From positions 5,046,164 through 5,110,163 of the forward strand of contig NZ_CP018725.1 in assembly GCF_001908725.1 (NCBI RefSeq): 64,000 bases of DNA, given 5' to 3'. The stretch's first letter is position 1; the number at the start of each line of letters is the position of its first letter. This DNA is from Xanthomonas vesicatoria ATCC 35937. GTDB lineage: Bacteria; Pseudomonadota; Gammaproteobacteria; Xanthomonadales; Xanthomonadaceae. This document shows, one piece after another, positions 13,070 to 22,133 of this stretch. The position numbers were made by a program, and so were the translations under genes. The notes below the pieces were generated by a model. That model was not told where the DNA came from, did not search any database, and was given only the letters and a program-made list of their open reading frames with translations.

Positions 13070-13091
13070 GGGGGGGGGGGGGGGGGGGGGG
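13070..13091. repeat. Homopolymer run of 22 G
   Basis: Twenty-two consecutive G residues on the plus strand, preceded by GTTGTGGAC and followed by CGGTCAACC. Runs of this kind slip readily in replication and sequencing, so the length is unlikely to be exact. It lies about 470 bases upstream of the triple-PAS chemoreceptor gene and outside any supported coding region. Confidence 0.9.
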
Positions 13092-13565
13092 CGGTCAACC
13101 TCGTTTCAGATTGTTCCGCCCACAATCCATTGCGCCTAGCCCCATGGGTGCCGTCGGCGGAGCGACGACAAGTGCGATCTAGGCGTTGGAGCTGCAAACA
13201 AACTAGCGATGCAATGCGTATGGCATCGGTCGCGCTATTTCAAATGCAGGAAGCAGCAGCCCGAAGCGCCGGTCATGTCTGCTAGGTGTGATCGGCGCTG
13301 GTGCATGCGTTTCCAATGATGCGGGACGGAGGAGGCTGCATCGCTCGCGATCGCGGGTGCGTGCGCTAGCCGCGCCTCAGCGGCCAAGTCTTGGAATCCG
13401 CCCCTGTCTTGCACACCTGGGAAGGTGGCCTGGTCTTCTTCGTACGCCGACAACGCCCGTCTCGACGTCGAGCGTGGGGGAGCATGGCGAGGCTGATTAG
13501 TGAGAGGCCGTGCGGTGCCTGAATCGCTGGGCGCTTGGCATGCGAAAGGGGGTCAAGTAAGACGC

Positions 13566-15578
13566 ATGCGTGTCGCTAACCACGTGAACCCTATCTCGGA
13601 TTTCGACGTGATGCGCCTACCGTTCCTTGGACGCTTGTTCTCTTCCTGGAGCCGTGGGCTGCAGCACAAGGCCAATGCGGTAGACCGGGTGATGGCGGTG
13701 ATCGAATTCGATCTGGATGGGCGCATTTTGGAGGCCAATCAGAACTTTCTGTCGCTGATGGGGTACCGGCGTGACGAGGTGGTTGGCCAGCATCACCGCA
13801 TGTTCGTGACGACGAGCGATCGCGACAGCGAGAGCTACCGTCAGTTCTGGGATGCGCTGCGGCGTGGCGATTTCAATGCCGGGCGTTTTTGCCGGCTGGA
13901 CAAGCATGGCCGCGAGGTGTGGATCAACGCGTCGTACAACCCGTTGCTGGATCGATCCGGCAAGGCGTATCGCGTGGTGAAGTACGCCACCGACATCACC
14001 CAGCAGGTACGTCAGACAGCCGATTTCGAAGGGCGCATCGATGCGATCGACAAGGTCATGGCCGTCATCGAATTTTCGCTGGACGGCACGGTGCTCGATG
14101 CCAACCAGAATTTCCTGCAGGTGATTGGCTATCGGCTCGATGAGATACGCGGCAAACACCACGGCATGTTCGTGGATGCGCAGACGCGCCAGTCGGCTTC
14201 TTATCGCGCGTTCTGGCAATCGCTGGGGAGGGGGGCATTCGATGCCGGTCGCTACCAGCGGATTGGCAAGGATGGCAGGGAAGTCTGGATCCAGGCGTCC
14301 TACAACCCGGTCCTCGACGAGCTTGGTCGCCCTTACAAGGTGGTCAAGTACGCCACCGACGTGACCCGTCAAGTCCTCGATTCGGCCGACGCGGATGGCC
14401 GCATACAGGCCATCGACAAAGTGATGGGCGTGATCGAGTTCGATCTGGACGGCCATGTGCTGCGTGCCAACGATAACTTCCTGGCGACCGTGGGTTACAC
14501 AGCGCAAGAGGCAGTTGGCCAGCATCACGGAATGTTCGTCGACGCGGCCTATCGCACCTCGGATGAGTACCGGCATTTCTGGGCAAAGTTGGCGCGTGGT
14601 CAGTTCGACGCGGGGCGGTATCGCCGGCTGCGCAAGGACGGCAGTCCCGTATGGATCCAGGCCTCCTACAACCCGATCCTGGACGTCTCCGGGCGGCCGT
14701 ACAAGGTGGTCAAGTACGCCACCGACGTGACTGAGCAAGTGCGCTCGGTCGAGCGTATGCGCGATCTAATGCGGCAGACAATGAGCATTGCGCAGAACGT
14801 GCAGCGCGAATCGCATCATATTGCTGTCAGCAATCAGGAGCTGGTGGGTCGGGTGTCCACACAGTCCGAGGCAGTGGCGCAGACCTCAAGCACGATCGAT
14901 CAACTGGCCGCCACCGTGCGTGCCAATTCCGAAAACGCCGGTTCGGCACGACGCATGGCCGAGGACTCGGCCGCCGTTGCACGGCGCGGCGCCGACGTTA
15001 TCGCCGACGTGGTCAAGACCACCGCCGGCATTCGGTCGGCAACCGACCGGATCGGTCAGATCATCGAAGTGATTGACGGCATCGCGTTTCAGACCAACAT
15101 TCTGGCGCTCAACGCTGCGGTGGAAGCAGCGCGCGCCGGTGAGCAGGGACGTGGATTTGCGGTGGTCGCCACCGAAGTGCGCAGCCTGGCCCAGCGCTGT
15201 GGCGTGTCGGCCAGGGAGATCCGCTCCCTGATCGACAATGCCACCGGCCAGGTCGGCGACGGCTCGCGTCTCGCCGAACAGGCCGGTGTGGTCATGCAGG
15301 ACGTGGTGACCTCGGTGCTGCGTGTCACCGCGACCGTGGAGCAGATCGCCGCTGCCAGCCATGAACAGGCGCAGGATATTTCCACGGCGAATACGGCGTT
15401 GCAGTCCATTGGGGTGCAGGCGCGCGACCAGGCGCAGATGGTCGACGACCTGGCGCGGTCGGCGCGGGTGCTGGAAGCCGATGCGGACGCGTTGTTTGCG
15501 CTGGTCAACGGCGATGCCGACGGTTCCACGCAGCCCGCTACGCCGTTTACGCCGAACGCTAAATCGCAGGCTGCGTAA
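13566..15578 (+). CDS. Soluble methyl-accepting chemotaxis protein with three PAS domains
   Basis: A 670-residue protein without membrane segments. Three PAS units of about 122 residues lie at roughly 38–158, 160–280 and 282–405. Each repeats [40 protein letters not shown] and [12 protein letters not shown]. The MCP signalling domain follows (about 420–645) with the conserved tip [23 protein letters not shown] units of this kind can bind haem or flavin for redox or oxygen sensing; output would be to CheA/CheW in a cytoplasmic array. No CheB/CheR pentapeptide is seen. The start is uncertain: ATG 13566 or 13611, neither with a strong ribosome site. No chemotaxis genes are adjacent. Confidence 0.85.
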   Translation: MRVANHVNPISDFDVMRLPFLGRLFSSWSRGLQHKANAVDRVMAVIEFDLDGRILEANQNFLSLMGYRRDEVVGQHHRMFVTTSDRDSESYRQFWDALRRGDFNAGRFCRLDKHGREVWINASYNPLLDRSGKAYRVVKYATDITQQVRQTADFEGRIDAIDKVMAVIEFSLDGTVLDANQNFLQVIGYRLDEIRGKHHGMFVDAQTRQSASYRAFWQSLGRGAFDAGRYQRIGKDGREVWIQASYNPVLDELGRPYKVVKYATDVTRQVLDSADADGRIQAIDKVMGVIEFDLDGHVLRANDNFLATVGYTAQEAVGQHHGMFVDAAYRTSDEYRHFWAKLARGQFDAGRYRRLRKDGSPVWIQASYNPILDVSGRPYKVVKYATDVTEQVRSVERMRDLMRQTMSIAQNVQRESHHIAVSNQELVGRVSTQSEAVAQTSSTIDQLAATVRANSENAGSARRMAEDSAAVARRGADVIADVVKTTAGIRSATDRIGQIIEVIDGIAFQTNILALNAAVEAARAGEQGRGFAVVATEVRSLAQRCGVSAREIRSLIDNATGQVGDGSRLAEQAGVVMQDVVTSVLRVTATVEQIAAASHEQAQDISTANTALQSIGVQARDQAQMVDDLARSARVLEADADALFALVNGDADGSTQPATPFTPNAKSQAA

Positions 15579-15744
15579 TCGCGATCTATGCCATCGCGGC
15601 CCAGTTGGATCGGCTGCGAGTGGTCGCCTTCGTCCCTGAAGCAATGGGCCGTGTCGTGTGGCGACGTTCTGCAAGACACGACGTCGCAGACGCGCAGGCA
15701 AGCGTGGAACACGCGCAAGACGCCACAACGAGACCTCTACACAA

Positions 15745-15773
15745 CACAAAGCCCGCAAATGCGGGCCTTGTGG
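15745..15773. terminator. Weak hairpin between converging chemoreceptor and pirin genes
   Basis: The stem GCCCGC/GCGGGC with an AAAT loop is extended by CACAA/TTGTG flanks. It lies between the ends of the chemoreceptor gene (plus) and the pirin gene (minus). The U-tract is poor on both strands, so it is at best a modest bidirectional terminator. Confidence 0.4.
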
Positions 15774-15834
15774 ATTGCGATCAGTACCGTTGCAGCACAG
15801 GCACATCGCATGTGCTGCAGGAGTCGCAGCCGGC

Positions 15835-16536
15835 TTACTTCGGCAGATCGAACACCAGCACTTCCGCGTCGCGTCCGTCGGCCAGCACGATCTCCGGCTC
15901 GCCGATGACCTGCACCGCATCGCCGGCCGACAATGCCTGCCCATTGACGCTCAGGCTGCCGCGGGCCACTTGCACGTAGCCGATCCGGCCTTCAGCCAGC
16001 GGTTGCTGCAGGCGGGCGTTGCCATCGAGGATCGATGCGTACAGCCGTGCATCCTGGTGCAGTCGCAGCGAGCCGTCGTCACCGGCCGGCGAGGCGATCA
16101 GGCGCAACTGGTTACGCTTGCTGTCGGCATCGAAATGCTTCTCTTCATAGCTCGGCTCGATCCCATTGCGCTCGGGCATGACCCAGATCTGCAGGAAGTG
16201 CACCGGCTCGCTGGACGAATGATTGAACTCGCTATGGGTCACGCCGCTGCCGGCGCTCATGCGCTGCACATCGCCGTAGTGCAGGACCGAGCCGGTGCCC
16301 ATGCTGTCCTTGTGCTCCAGCGCGCCGCCCAGGACGTAGGAAATGATCTCCATGTCGCGGTGGGCGTGGGTGCCGAAGCCTTCGCCCGGGGTCACCTTGT
16401 CTTCGTTGATCACCCGCAGCGGGCCGATGCCCATGTGGCGCGGGTCATGGTAGCTGGCGAAGGAGAAGGTGTGACGCGAGGACAGCCAGCCATGCTCGGC
16501 GCGGCCACGGGTTTCGCTCTTGCGGACATTCAACAT
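15835..16536 (-). CDS. Pirin family protein (YhhW-type quercetin 2,3-dioxygenase)
   Basis: A 233-residue bicupin. The metal-binding residues known from E. coli YhhW are present at the same positions: His57 and His59 in FGTHAHRDME, His101 and Glu103 in GVTHSEFNH. Such proteins bind Fe or similar metals and can cleave quercetin in vitro; the physiological substrate is unknown. It starts behind an AAGGAGAAG ribosome site. Transcribed divergently from a LysR regulator 136 bases away, which probably controls it. For a plant-associated bacterium, turnover of plant flavonoids is a reasonable but untested role. Confidence 0.9.
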   Translation of the reverse strand: MLNVRKSETRGRAEHGWLSSRHTFSFASYHDPRHMGIGPLRVINEDKVTPGEGFGTHAHRDMEIISYVLGGALEHKDSMGTGSVLHYGDVQRMSAGSGVTHSEFNHSSSEPVHFLQIWVMPERNGIEPSYEEKHFDADSKRNQLRLIASPAGDDGSLRLHQDARLYASILDGNARLQQPLAEGRIGYVQVARGSLSVNGQALSAGDAVQVIGEPEIVLADGRDAEVLVFDLPK

Positions 16537-16672
16537 GGTGCTTCTCCTTGAAAGATTCGAATTGGCGCTGGGGGATGAATCGGTGTCCCAGCGGCTTGAT
16601 GCGTAGTCTCCGCCTCTGCTGCCAAGAGAAAAAGCGAGTAGATTTGGCTGCTACCATCGAAAAAATCGAACA

Positions 16673-17617
16673 ATGAAAATCAGCCTGGAAGCGTTGCAGA
16701 TCCTGGATGCGATCGACCGCCGTGGTTCGTTTACTGCGGCGGCCAAGGTGCTGTTCAAGGTGCCTTCGACCATTTCGTACACGGTCTCCAAGCTGGAAGA
16801 CGATCTGGGGGTGCAGCTGTTCGAGCGGGTAGGGCCAAAGGCGACCCCGACCCAGGCCGGGCGCGAGCTGCTGCGCGAAGGGCGGAACCTGCTGCGTGCT
16901 GCGCAGGAGCTGGAGGTGCGTGTGCGGCGCGTCGCTTCGGGCTGGGAGTCGGACTTTGCGATCGGCTTGGATGCAATGTTGCCGGCCGCGCTGCTGCAGG
17001 CGCAGATCCTGGACTTCTACGCCGTGGCCGACAGCACGCGGCTGCGTGTGCTCAGTGAATCGCTGTCCGGCAGCTGGGAGGCGTTGCTGGACCGGCGCGT
17101 GGATCTGATCGTGGCAGCGGGCGAGGGGCCCAGCGGCGGCGGCTATGTCGCCGAGCAGATCGGCACCGTGCGCTTCGTGTTTGCAGTGGCGGCGACGCAT
17201 CCGCTGGCGGGCGCGCAGCAATTGGGTGCGGCTGAGCTGGGAGACCATCGCGCGATTGCCGTGGCCGATTCGGCGCGGCGTCTGCTGCCGCGCACCGTCG
17301 GCCTGTTGTCCGGCCGCGACGTGCTGACCGTGCCGGACATGCATACCAAGTTGCTGCTGCAATTGGCCGGGGCAGGCTACGGTTTTTTGCCTGAGCCGTA
17401 TGCGCGGGGCGCGCTGCTGGAGGGCCGTTTGCGCCAGGTCCCGGTGGAAACGCGCAAGGCCGACGAAACCTTCTACCTGGCGTGGCGGCCGGGCGAAGAG
17501 GGCGAGGCGCTGGGCTGGTGGCGGCGCGCCTTGCGCGCCGACGGTCTGTTCGAGCGGTGGTCGCAGGCGCTTGCCGAAACGTATCGTTTCGCTGCTGCCG
17601 GGCAGTCGCAAACGTGA
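16673..17617 (+). CDS. LysR-family transcriptional regulator
   Basis: A 314-residue regulator with an N-terminal winged helix-turn-helix (residues 3–62: LEALQILDAIDRRGSFTAAAKVLFKVPSTISYTVSKLEDDLGVQLFERV) and a C-terminal substrate-binding domain. It diverges from the pirin gene across 136 bases, the classic arrangement in which a LysR protein activates the neighbouring gene in response to a small ligand. A short TCGAAAAAATCGA symmetry at about 16657–16669, just before the start, is a possible operator. The ligand is unknown. Confidence 0.9.
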   Translation: MKISLEALQILDAIDRRGSFTAAAKVLFKVPSTISYTVSKLEDDLGVQLFERVGPKATPTQAGRELLREGRNLLRAAQELEVRVRRVASGWESDFAIGLDAMLPAALLQAQILDFYAVADSTRLRVLSESLSGSWEALLDRRVDLIVAAGEGPSGGGYVAEQIGTVRFVFAVAATHPLAGAQQLGAAELGDHRAIAVADSARRLLPRTVGLLSGRDVLTVPDMHTKLLLQLAGAGYGFLPEPYARGALLEGRLRQVPVETRKADETFYLAWRPGEEGEALGWWRRALRADGLFERWSQALAETYRFAAAGQSQT

Positions 17618-17661
17618 TCAAGAGCGGATAATGGCCGCTCGCCGTCGCGCAGGGTCATCGC

Positions 17662-18654
17662 ATGCAGGGCTTGATCGAACAGTACGGATTGGCGCTGGTG
17701 TTTGCCAACGTGCTGGCGTTGTCGCTCGGCCTGCCGGTGCCGGCGTTGCCGACGCTGGTGCTGGTTGGCGCCGGGTACGCGCTGCGCGGTGGTAGCGACG
17801 CGTGGCTGGCGGGTCTTGCCGCGTGGGGTGTGTCGGTGCTGGCGAGTCTGCTTGGCGATCTGGCGTGGTATCTGGCAGGACGCCGCTTCGGCAATCGCAC
17901 CTTGCAGTCGCTATGCCGGTTGTCGCTGTCGCGCGATACCTGCATGAAGCAGACCGAGCGGTTCTTCTCGCGCTGGGGCGTGCGCGTGCTGGCAGTGGCC
18001 AAGTTTGTGCCGGGCCTGTCGATGGTGTCGGTTCCGATGGCCGGCGCGATGCGGGTACGGCCGGGCGCCTTCCTGCGCTACGACGCGTTCGGCGCTTCGC
18101 TGTGGGCATTGGTCGGATTGGGTCTTGGGGCGCTGTTCGCCAGCCAGGTACAGGACGTGCTCGCGTTGTTGTCCGAGCTGGGTTCCGGTGCGGTGGTGGT
18201 ACTGGCTGCGCTGCTGGCCTGCTACGTCGGGTGGCGCTGGTGGCGGCGCCACACGCTGCTGCGCTCGCTGGAACACGCGCGCATTGCGGTGGACGAATTA
18301 GTGCCGCTGCTGGAGGGCGACGAGAGCCTGCGGCCGACGGTCCTGGACATCCGTGCCCCGGGATATCGCGACCTGCAGCCGTATACGATTCCTGGCGCGG
18401 TCTTTGCCGACGAACGCCAGCTTGCGCAGATTCTGGCGAGCGTGCCGCGCGATCGCAGCGTGGTGATCTATTGCGCGTGCCCGGATGAAGTGTCTGCGGC
18501 ATGGCTGGCAGGCCGCATGCGCGAACGTGGATATCGCGATGTGCGTCCATTGCGTGGCGGGCTGGATGCATGGCGCGAGGCCGGGCACCCGGTGACTTCC
18601 TTGGTGCCGGTGGTGGTGGGTGGCCAATCGGATGCTGTGGGCGCCACGGCGTGA
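17662..18654 (+). CDS. DedA-family membrane protein fused to a rhodanese domain
   Basis: A 330-residue fusion. Residues 1–200 form a DedA/SNARE-associated (VTT) membrane domain with about five hydrophobic segments and the family motif FFSRWGVRVLAVAKFVPG...AGAMRV. Residues 220–315 form a rhodanese domain with the active-site cysteine in VVIYCACPDE (about Cys271) and GYRDVRPLRGGLDAWREAGHPV. DedA proteins act in undecaprenyl-phosphate or lipid transport and membrane homeostasis; rhodaneses transfer sulfur or sense redox. How the two work together is not known to me. A ribosome site (AGGGT) precedes ATG 17662. Monocistronic. Confidence 0.9.
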   Translation: MQGLIEQYGLALVFANVLALSLGLPVPALPTLVLVGAGYALRGGSDAWLAGLAAWGVSVLASLLGDLAWYLAGRRFGNRTLQSLCRLSLSRDTCMKQTERFFSRWGVRVLAVAKFVPGLSMVSVPMAGAMRVRPGAFLRYDAFGASLWALVGLGLGALFASQVQDVLALLSELGSGAVVVLAALLACYVGWRWWRRHTLLRSLEHARIAVDELVPLLEGDESLRPTVLDIRAPGYRDLQPYTIPGAVFADERQLAQILASVPRDRSVVIYCACPDEVSAAWLAGRMRERGYRDVRPLRGGLDAWREAGHPVTSLVPVVVGGQSDAVGATA

Positions 18655-18898
18655 GCGTGCGGCGTCTGGTTCGCTAAGAGCAGCTACCAACTGACTGTGC
18701 AACCGCCAGGCCGGCGCGGTGGTGCTCGGTGCGGCATGCACTACGCACACACCGCGGTTCCGAGCGCGCGTTCCATGCCCGCTTGACCACGCCCGCCTGA
18801 TCACGAGTGATGTCGGCCGCTCCAAGAGACATCGCAAGCGCATTCGTATCGATGCGCTGGGCAAGCTGCGCGTGCAGGCGGCGCAGGCAAAACGACAG

Positions 18899-18924
18899 GC
18901 AAAAAAAAGACCAGCAAGCTGGTC
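18899..18924 (-). terminator. Terminator of the tRNA-Arg pair
   Basis: On the minus strand the stem GACCAGC/GCTGGTC (two-base loop) is followed by eight T. It lies 14 bases beyond the 3' end of the downstream tRNA-Arg. Confidence 0.9.
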
Positions 18925-18938
18925 GTTTTCTTCAAGAT

Positions 18939-19015
18939 TGGTGCGCCCGGAGAGATTCGAACTCCCGACCGCCTGGTTCGTAGCCAGGTACTCTATCCAA
19001 CTGAGCTACGGGCGC
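18939..19015 (-). tRNA. tRNA-Arg (anticodon ACG), copy 2
   Basis: Read on the minus strand: acceptor GCGCCCG pairs with CGGGCGC, discriminator A, and CCA is encoded. Anticodon stem CCTGG/CCAGG holds loop CTACGAA, giving ACG, which after A-to-I editing reads CGU/CGC/CGA. The sequence is identical to the copy at 19107–19183. Confidence 0.97.
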
Positions 19016-19065
19016 ATATCTTGTTTGACTTGCAATCCGATGCAGTGCAGCCGGACTTTTAACTG

Positions 19066-19088
19066 AAAAAACAGCGGTTCAATGCTGT
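19066..19088 (-). terminator. Weak terminator between the two tRNA-Arg genes
   Basis: On the minus strand the 5-bp stem ACAGC/GCTGT with an 8-base loop is followed by six T. It could end or attenuate the first tRNA transcript. The second copy probably depends on read-through, because no clear promoter was seen between them. Confidence 0.5.
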
Positions 19089-19106
19089 CTTTTTTGTTCC
19101 TGAAGA

Positions 19107-19183
19107 TGGTGCGCCCGGAGAGATTCGAACTCCCGACCGCCTGGTTCGTAGCCAGGTACTCTATCCAACTGAGCTACGGGCGC
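19107..19183 (-). tRNA. tRNA-Arg (anticodon ACG), copy 1
   Basis: Identical in sequence to the tRNA at 18939–19015: acceptor GCGCCCG, anticodon loop CTACGAA, encoded CCA. It is the promoter-proximal copy. The two copies are 168 bases apart in the same orientation, a recent tandem duplication or one kept by gene conversion. Confidence 0.97.
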
Positions 19184-19198
19184 CTCGTCAGGAGCGGA

Positions 19199-19227
19199 AT
19201 TATGCGGATGCCCGACGTACTCGTCAA
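19199..19227 (-). promoter_or_regulatory. Promoter of the tRNA-Arg pair
   Basis: On the minus strand TTGACG (19227–19222) and CATAAT (19204–19199) are 17 bases apart, a near-consensus sigma-70 promoter ending 15 bases before the tRNA. The -35 box overlaps the stop codon end of the hydrolase gene. Confidence 0.75.
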
Positions 19228-20129
19228 TCCCTTTGTGAAATTCGATCGCCGCCGACTGCATCGGCATGCATGCGTTGCAGCGCAGCCACGACCGCGGCGG
19301 GTGCCTTCATCCATGCAAAGTGATCGCTGCGCACGTGCAATTGCGCATCGTCCAACTGCTGCACCTCGGCAGGCGCCTGCGGCATCTTGCGCAGCAGCGC
19401 GTCTAGCGCAGCTGCAGGGCCGAAGTGATCGTGGGCGAAGGTCAGCGCCTTGATCGGTACCGTCAACACGCCCAGTGCGCGCTCCAGATCCCAGCCGCTG
19501 CCTGCAGCGCGATAACAATTGCTGCGGCCGACCTGCGCCCAGTCGGCAATCAGGCTGCGTGCCTCGGTGCCGCCGAAGCCGAGCGATCGGCCGTGCAGCA
19601 CGCCTTGCACACGTGCAAGCCACGGCAGGGCGCGATACACCAGCGGCAGTCCGTAACGCATGGGGCGCGGAAAATTGCGCCAATACGGCGAGCCGCTGGC
19701 GACCAGCCATAGCTGGGTCAGGAGCGAGTCGCGTTGCGAAGGCAAGCTCGACGCCTGCAGCGCGGCATGGCAGCAGGCCAGCTGACCACCCAGGCTGTGC
19801 CCGCCGACGATGCGCGGGTGCTGCGGGTCATGACGCTCCATCAGTGCTTGGCTGGCCGGGATGTCATCGGCAAGCAGGGTGCGATAGCCCCAATCGTGCC
19901 GACGCGATGGGCGCAGCGTGCTGCTGCCATTGCCACGCCATTCGTGCAGATACACCGCAATTCCGGTGGCGGCCAACGCGTGGGCGAACGGTTGGTAATG
20001 CCGTGCTGCCACGCCCAATGCCGGCAGCCACAGCAAGGTGGCGACCGGTTGCTCCGTTGCGATGCGCATCACCTGCCAGCGATGTCCGTCCACTGCGCTG
20101 GCAGTCAATGTGTCGCTGTGCACGCTCAT
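19224..20129 (-). CDS. Alpha/beta hydrolase
   Basis: A 301-residue serine hydrolase-like protein. It has the strand-turn motif LLWLPALGVAARHYQPFAHALA, the oxyanion-region YLHEWRGNGSS and the nucleophile elbow GGHSLGG with Ser at about residue 112. Substrate unknown; it resembles serine aminopeptidase/lysophospholipase-like hydrolases. The start codon overlaps the thiD stop (ATGA), so it is translated as part of the same transcript. No signal peptide, hence cytoplasmic. Confidence 0.8.
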   Translation of the reverse strand: MSVHSDTLTASAVDGHRWQVMRIATEQPVATLLWLPALGVAARHYQPFAHALAATGIAVYLHEWRGNGSSTLRPSRRHDWGYRTLLADDIPASQALMERHDPQHPRIVGGHSLGGQLACCHAALQASSLPSQRDSLLTQLWLVASGSPYWRNFPRPMRYGLPLVYRALPWLARVQGVLHGRSLGFGGTEARSLIADWAQVGRSNCYRAAGSGWDLERALGVLTVPIKALTFAHDHFGPAAALDALLRKMPQAPAEVQQLDDAQLHVRSDHFAWMKAPAAVVAALQRMHADAVGGDRISQRD

Positions 20130-20935
20130 GCGCCGGGAGCGGCACCGAAGTGGTCCAGCACCAGTACCTCGCTCTGCCCCGGGCGCTGCCCCAGGCGGAT
20201 GGCGCGCGCCACGTAGTCGATTGCGGCTTCGCAGGCATTGAGCAGCGACAGGCCCTGGCACAGTTGCGCGGCGATCGCTGCCGACAGGCTGCAACCGGTG
20301 CCGTGCGCGTCGACGGCCACACGTGGATGCATGAACACGTCCTGGGTGACGCCGTCATCGAAGCGATCGATCACGCGCGCGCCCTCGTGCAGATGGCCGC
20401 CCTTGAGCAGCACGGCGTTCGCGCCCAGCTCTAGCAGCGCGGCGGTGGCATGGTCGGCGGCGTCGGCCGTCTCGATGCGGCGGCCGGTCAACAGCTCGGC
20501 TTCGGGTGTGTTGGGTGTGACCAGGGTTGCCAGCGGTAACAAGCGGGTGCGCAGCGCATCCAGCGCAGCGTCCTCGAGCAGGCGTGCGCCGCTGGTGGCG
20601 ACCATGACCGGGTCCAGCACGACGAAAGGCGGGCGATGGACTTCGAGCAGATCGGCCACGCAGTGAATGACTTCGGCGTTGGCCAACATGCCGAGTTTGA
20701 CGGCCTGGATCTGGAAATCGGCGAAGCAGGCATCCACCTGCGCGCGCAAGAAGGCGATGGGCGGGATGTGCACGGCGGTAACGGCGCGCGTGTGCTGTGC
20801 GGTCAATGCGGCAATCGCCGACAAGCCATGCACGCGATGCGCGGCGAAGGTCTTGAGATCGGCCTGGATGCCGGCTCCGCCACCGGAGTCGGTGCCGGCG
20901 ATGGTCAATGCGGACAGCGTGCTGGGCGTGGTCAT
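20126..20935 (-). CDS. thiD: Hydroxymethylpyrimidine/phosphomethylpyrimidine kinase ThiD
   Basis: A 269-residue ribokinase-fold enzyme phosphorylating HMP and HMP-P in thiamine biosynthesis. Seen: [22 protein letters not shown] at the N-terminus (substrate loop), [25 protein letters not shown] and the anion-hole motif [15 protein letters not shown]. It is in a minus-strand run, with ATGA overlap to the downstream hydrolase gene. No THI-box (TPP riboswitch) was noticed in the 37 bases upstream. No other thiamine genes lie in the window. Confidence 0.95.
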   Translation of the reverse strand: MTTPSTLSALTIAGTDSGGGAGIQADLKTFAAHRVHGLSAIAALTAQHTRAVTAVHIPPIAFLRAQVDACFADFQIQAVKLGMLANAEVIHCVADLLEVHRPPFVVLDPVMVATSGARLLEDAALDALRTRLLPLATLVTPNTPEAELLTGRRIETADAADHATAALLELGANAVLLKGGHLHEGARVIDRFDDGVTQDVFMHPRVAVDAHGTGCSLSAAIAAQLCQGLSLLNACEAAIDYVARAIRLGQRPGQSEVLVLDHFGAAPGA

Positions 20936-20972
20936 AGGCCGATTCTGCACTGCTACCTGGAGGATGTGCGGA

Positions 20973-21644
20973 TCATCGTGTGCGCCAGCGACGCCATCGC
21001 AGGTAGGCGACATAGCTGGCACCGGTCAATCCGGTGAGGCTGGCTGGCAGGTAAAGCGCGTCGTACTGCCAGCGCTGGAACAGCAGCGTGCCAAGGATGC
21101 TGCCGCCAAGAAAGCCACTGATGATCAGCCCGCTCAGCGTGAGCCGACGCACTTGCAGCGGGCGCCCGCGCAGCAGATGCCCCAGGCCGATGCCCAGGTC
21201 GGTGAACATGCCGCTCAGATGCGTGGTACGGACCGCCGCGCCACTGAGGGTGGTCGCCATTGCGTTTTGCAGGCCGCAGGCGCCAGCGGCGAGCAGGACG
21301 CCGCCGACATGATGCAGCTTGAACAGCGGAATGGCGGCCAGCAACAGTAACGCCTCGATCAGCAGCGCCGCGCCGTAGCGCTGTCCGAGCCGCAAGCCAT
21401 CGTCCTGGATGATCAGGCCGCTGAGCATGGCGCCTGCACAGAAGGCGATGAGAATGCCCCAGAGAAAACCGATTTCCGGCGCGGTGTTCTGCACCAGGGC
21501 AACGCCGAGCAGGCTGGTGGTGCCGGTGAGGTGGCTGACCACCTGGTGCTCGGAGCCCAGGTAGCCGACCACATTGACCATGCCGGCCACGCTCGACAAT
21601 GCCACCGCGCCAATCCAGACCCAGCGCGGCAGCAGGATTCCCAT
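20973..21644 (-). CDS. DUF1275 (YoaK-like) membrane protein
   Basis: A 223-residue integral membrane protein with six likely hydrophobic segments and the family features [18 protein letters not shown] and [22 protein letters not shown]. The function of the family is unknown. ATG 21644 lies six bases after the upstream lipoprotein stop, so the two are co-transcribed. Confidence 0.88.
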   Translation of the reverse strand: MGILLPRWVWIGAVALSSVAGMVNVVGYLGSEHQVVSHLTGTTSLLGVALVQNTAPEIGFLWGILIAFCAGAMLSGLIIQDDGLRLGQRYGAALLIEALLLLAAIPLFKLHHVGGVLLAAGACGLQNAMATTLSGAAVRTTHLSGMFTDLGIGLGHLLRGRPLQVRRLTLSGLIISGFLGGSILGTLLFQRWQYDALYLPASLTGLTGASYVAYLRWRRWRTR

Positions 21645-21650
21645 CTCGGG

Positions 21651-22133
21651 TCAGGGCGTGCCGTTGACCGCAATCTGCGAAAACCCGCCGGTCTGCGGGT
21701 CGTACAGCGCACCCCAGAAGGCACTGCCGCCATCGCAGACCTTGATCGCTTCCCGCGCCGGTTTCACCGGCGGGTCGTTGGGCAGCCTGAACGCATTGAT
21801 GTAGATCAGTTGCTGGCCCTGGATCACCACGCCCACGTATTGGCGGTCGAACTCGCGTGGCTCGGCAATGATGGGCGTCAACGCATCCTGTCGGGATTCG
21901 AGCTGCTCGATCTGTTGATGGCTCGGCTCCCAATAGCCGGTGATCTGGCCCGGATGACGCGCCGGACTATCGCGCGAGCAGGTGTCCAGCACCTGCTCGG
22001 CTACGCTCTGGCGGGTGATGATCCACGACTGCCCGCTCTTGAGACTGGTCGGCACCGTCGATGGTGCCTGTGTGGTCGCACAGCCTGCCAGTGCGAGCAC
22101 TGCAAGGGCAGTAGCGTTGCGAAGCGTTCGCAT
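21651..22133 (-). CDS. Small lipoprotein of unknown function
   Basis: A 160-residue exported lipoprotein: signal MRTLRNATALAVLALAGCATTQ with a lipobox (LAGC). The rest contains conserved-looking stretches QVLDTCSRDSPARHPGQITGYW and QYVGVVIQGQQLIYINAF, with two later cysteines (in DTCSRD and KVCDGG) that may pair. I do not recognise the family. Its ATG shares a base with the stop of the PhoH-like gene (TGATG), so translation is probably coupled. Confidence 0.8.
   Translation of the reverse strand: MRTLRNATALAVLALAGCATTQAPSTVPTSLKSGQSWIITRQSVAEQVLDTCSRDSPARHPGQITGYWEPSHQQIEQLESRQDALTPIIAEPREFDRQYVGVVIQGQQLIYINAFRLPNDPPVKPAREAIKVCDGGSAFWGALYDPQTGGFSQIAVNGTP

Larger units (their letters stand above)
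11987..13565. other. Gene-poor 1.6-kb stretch with a 22-G homopolymer
   Basis: No reading frame on either strand looks like a protein: all are short, Arg/Cys/Ser-rich and lack recognisable motifs or good ribosome sites. The stretch holds a minus-strand terminator-like hairpin (about 12724–12753) and an uninterrupted run of 22 G (13070–13091). It may contain an unrecognised small RNA or remnants of decayed genes. The promoter of the following chemoreceptor gene should lie near its end, but I cannot place it. Confidence 0.6.

Noticed and set aside
13022..13285. Short frame translating the G run as poly-glycine
   Set aside because: No ribosome site or motif; the frame depends entirely on the exact length of an unstable homopolymer.
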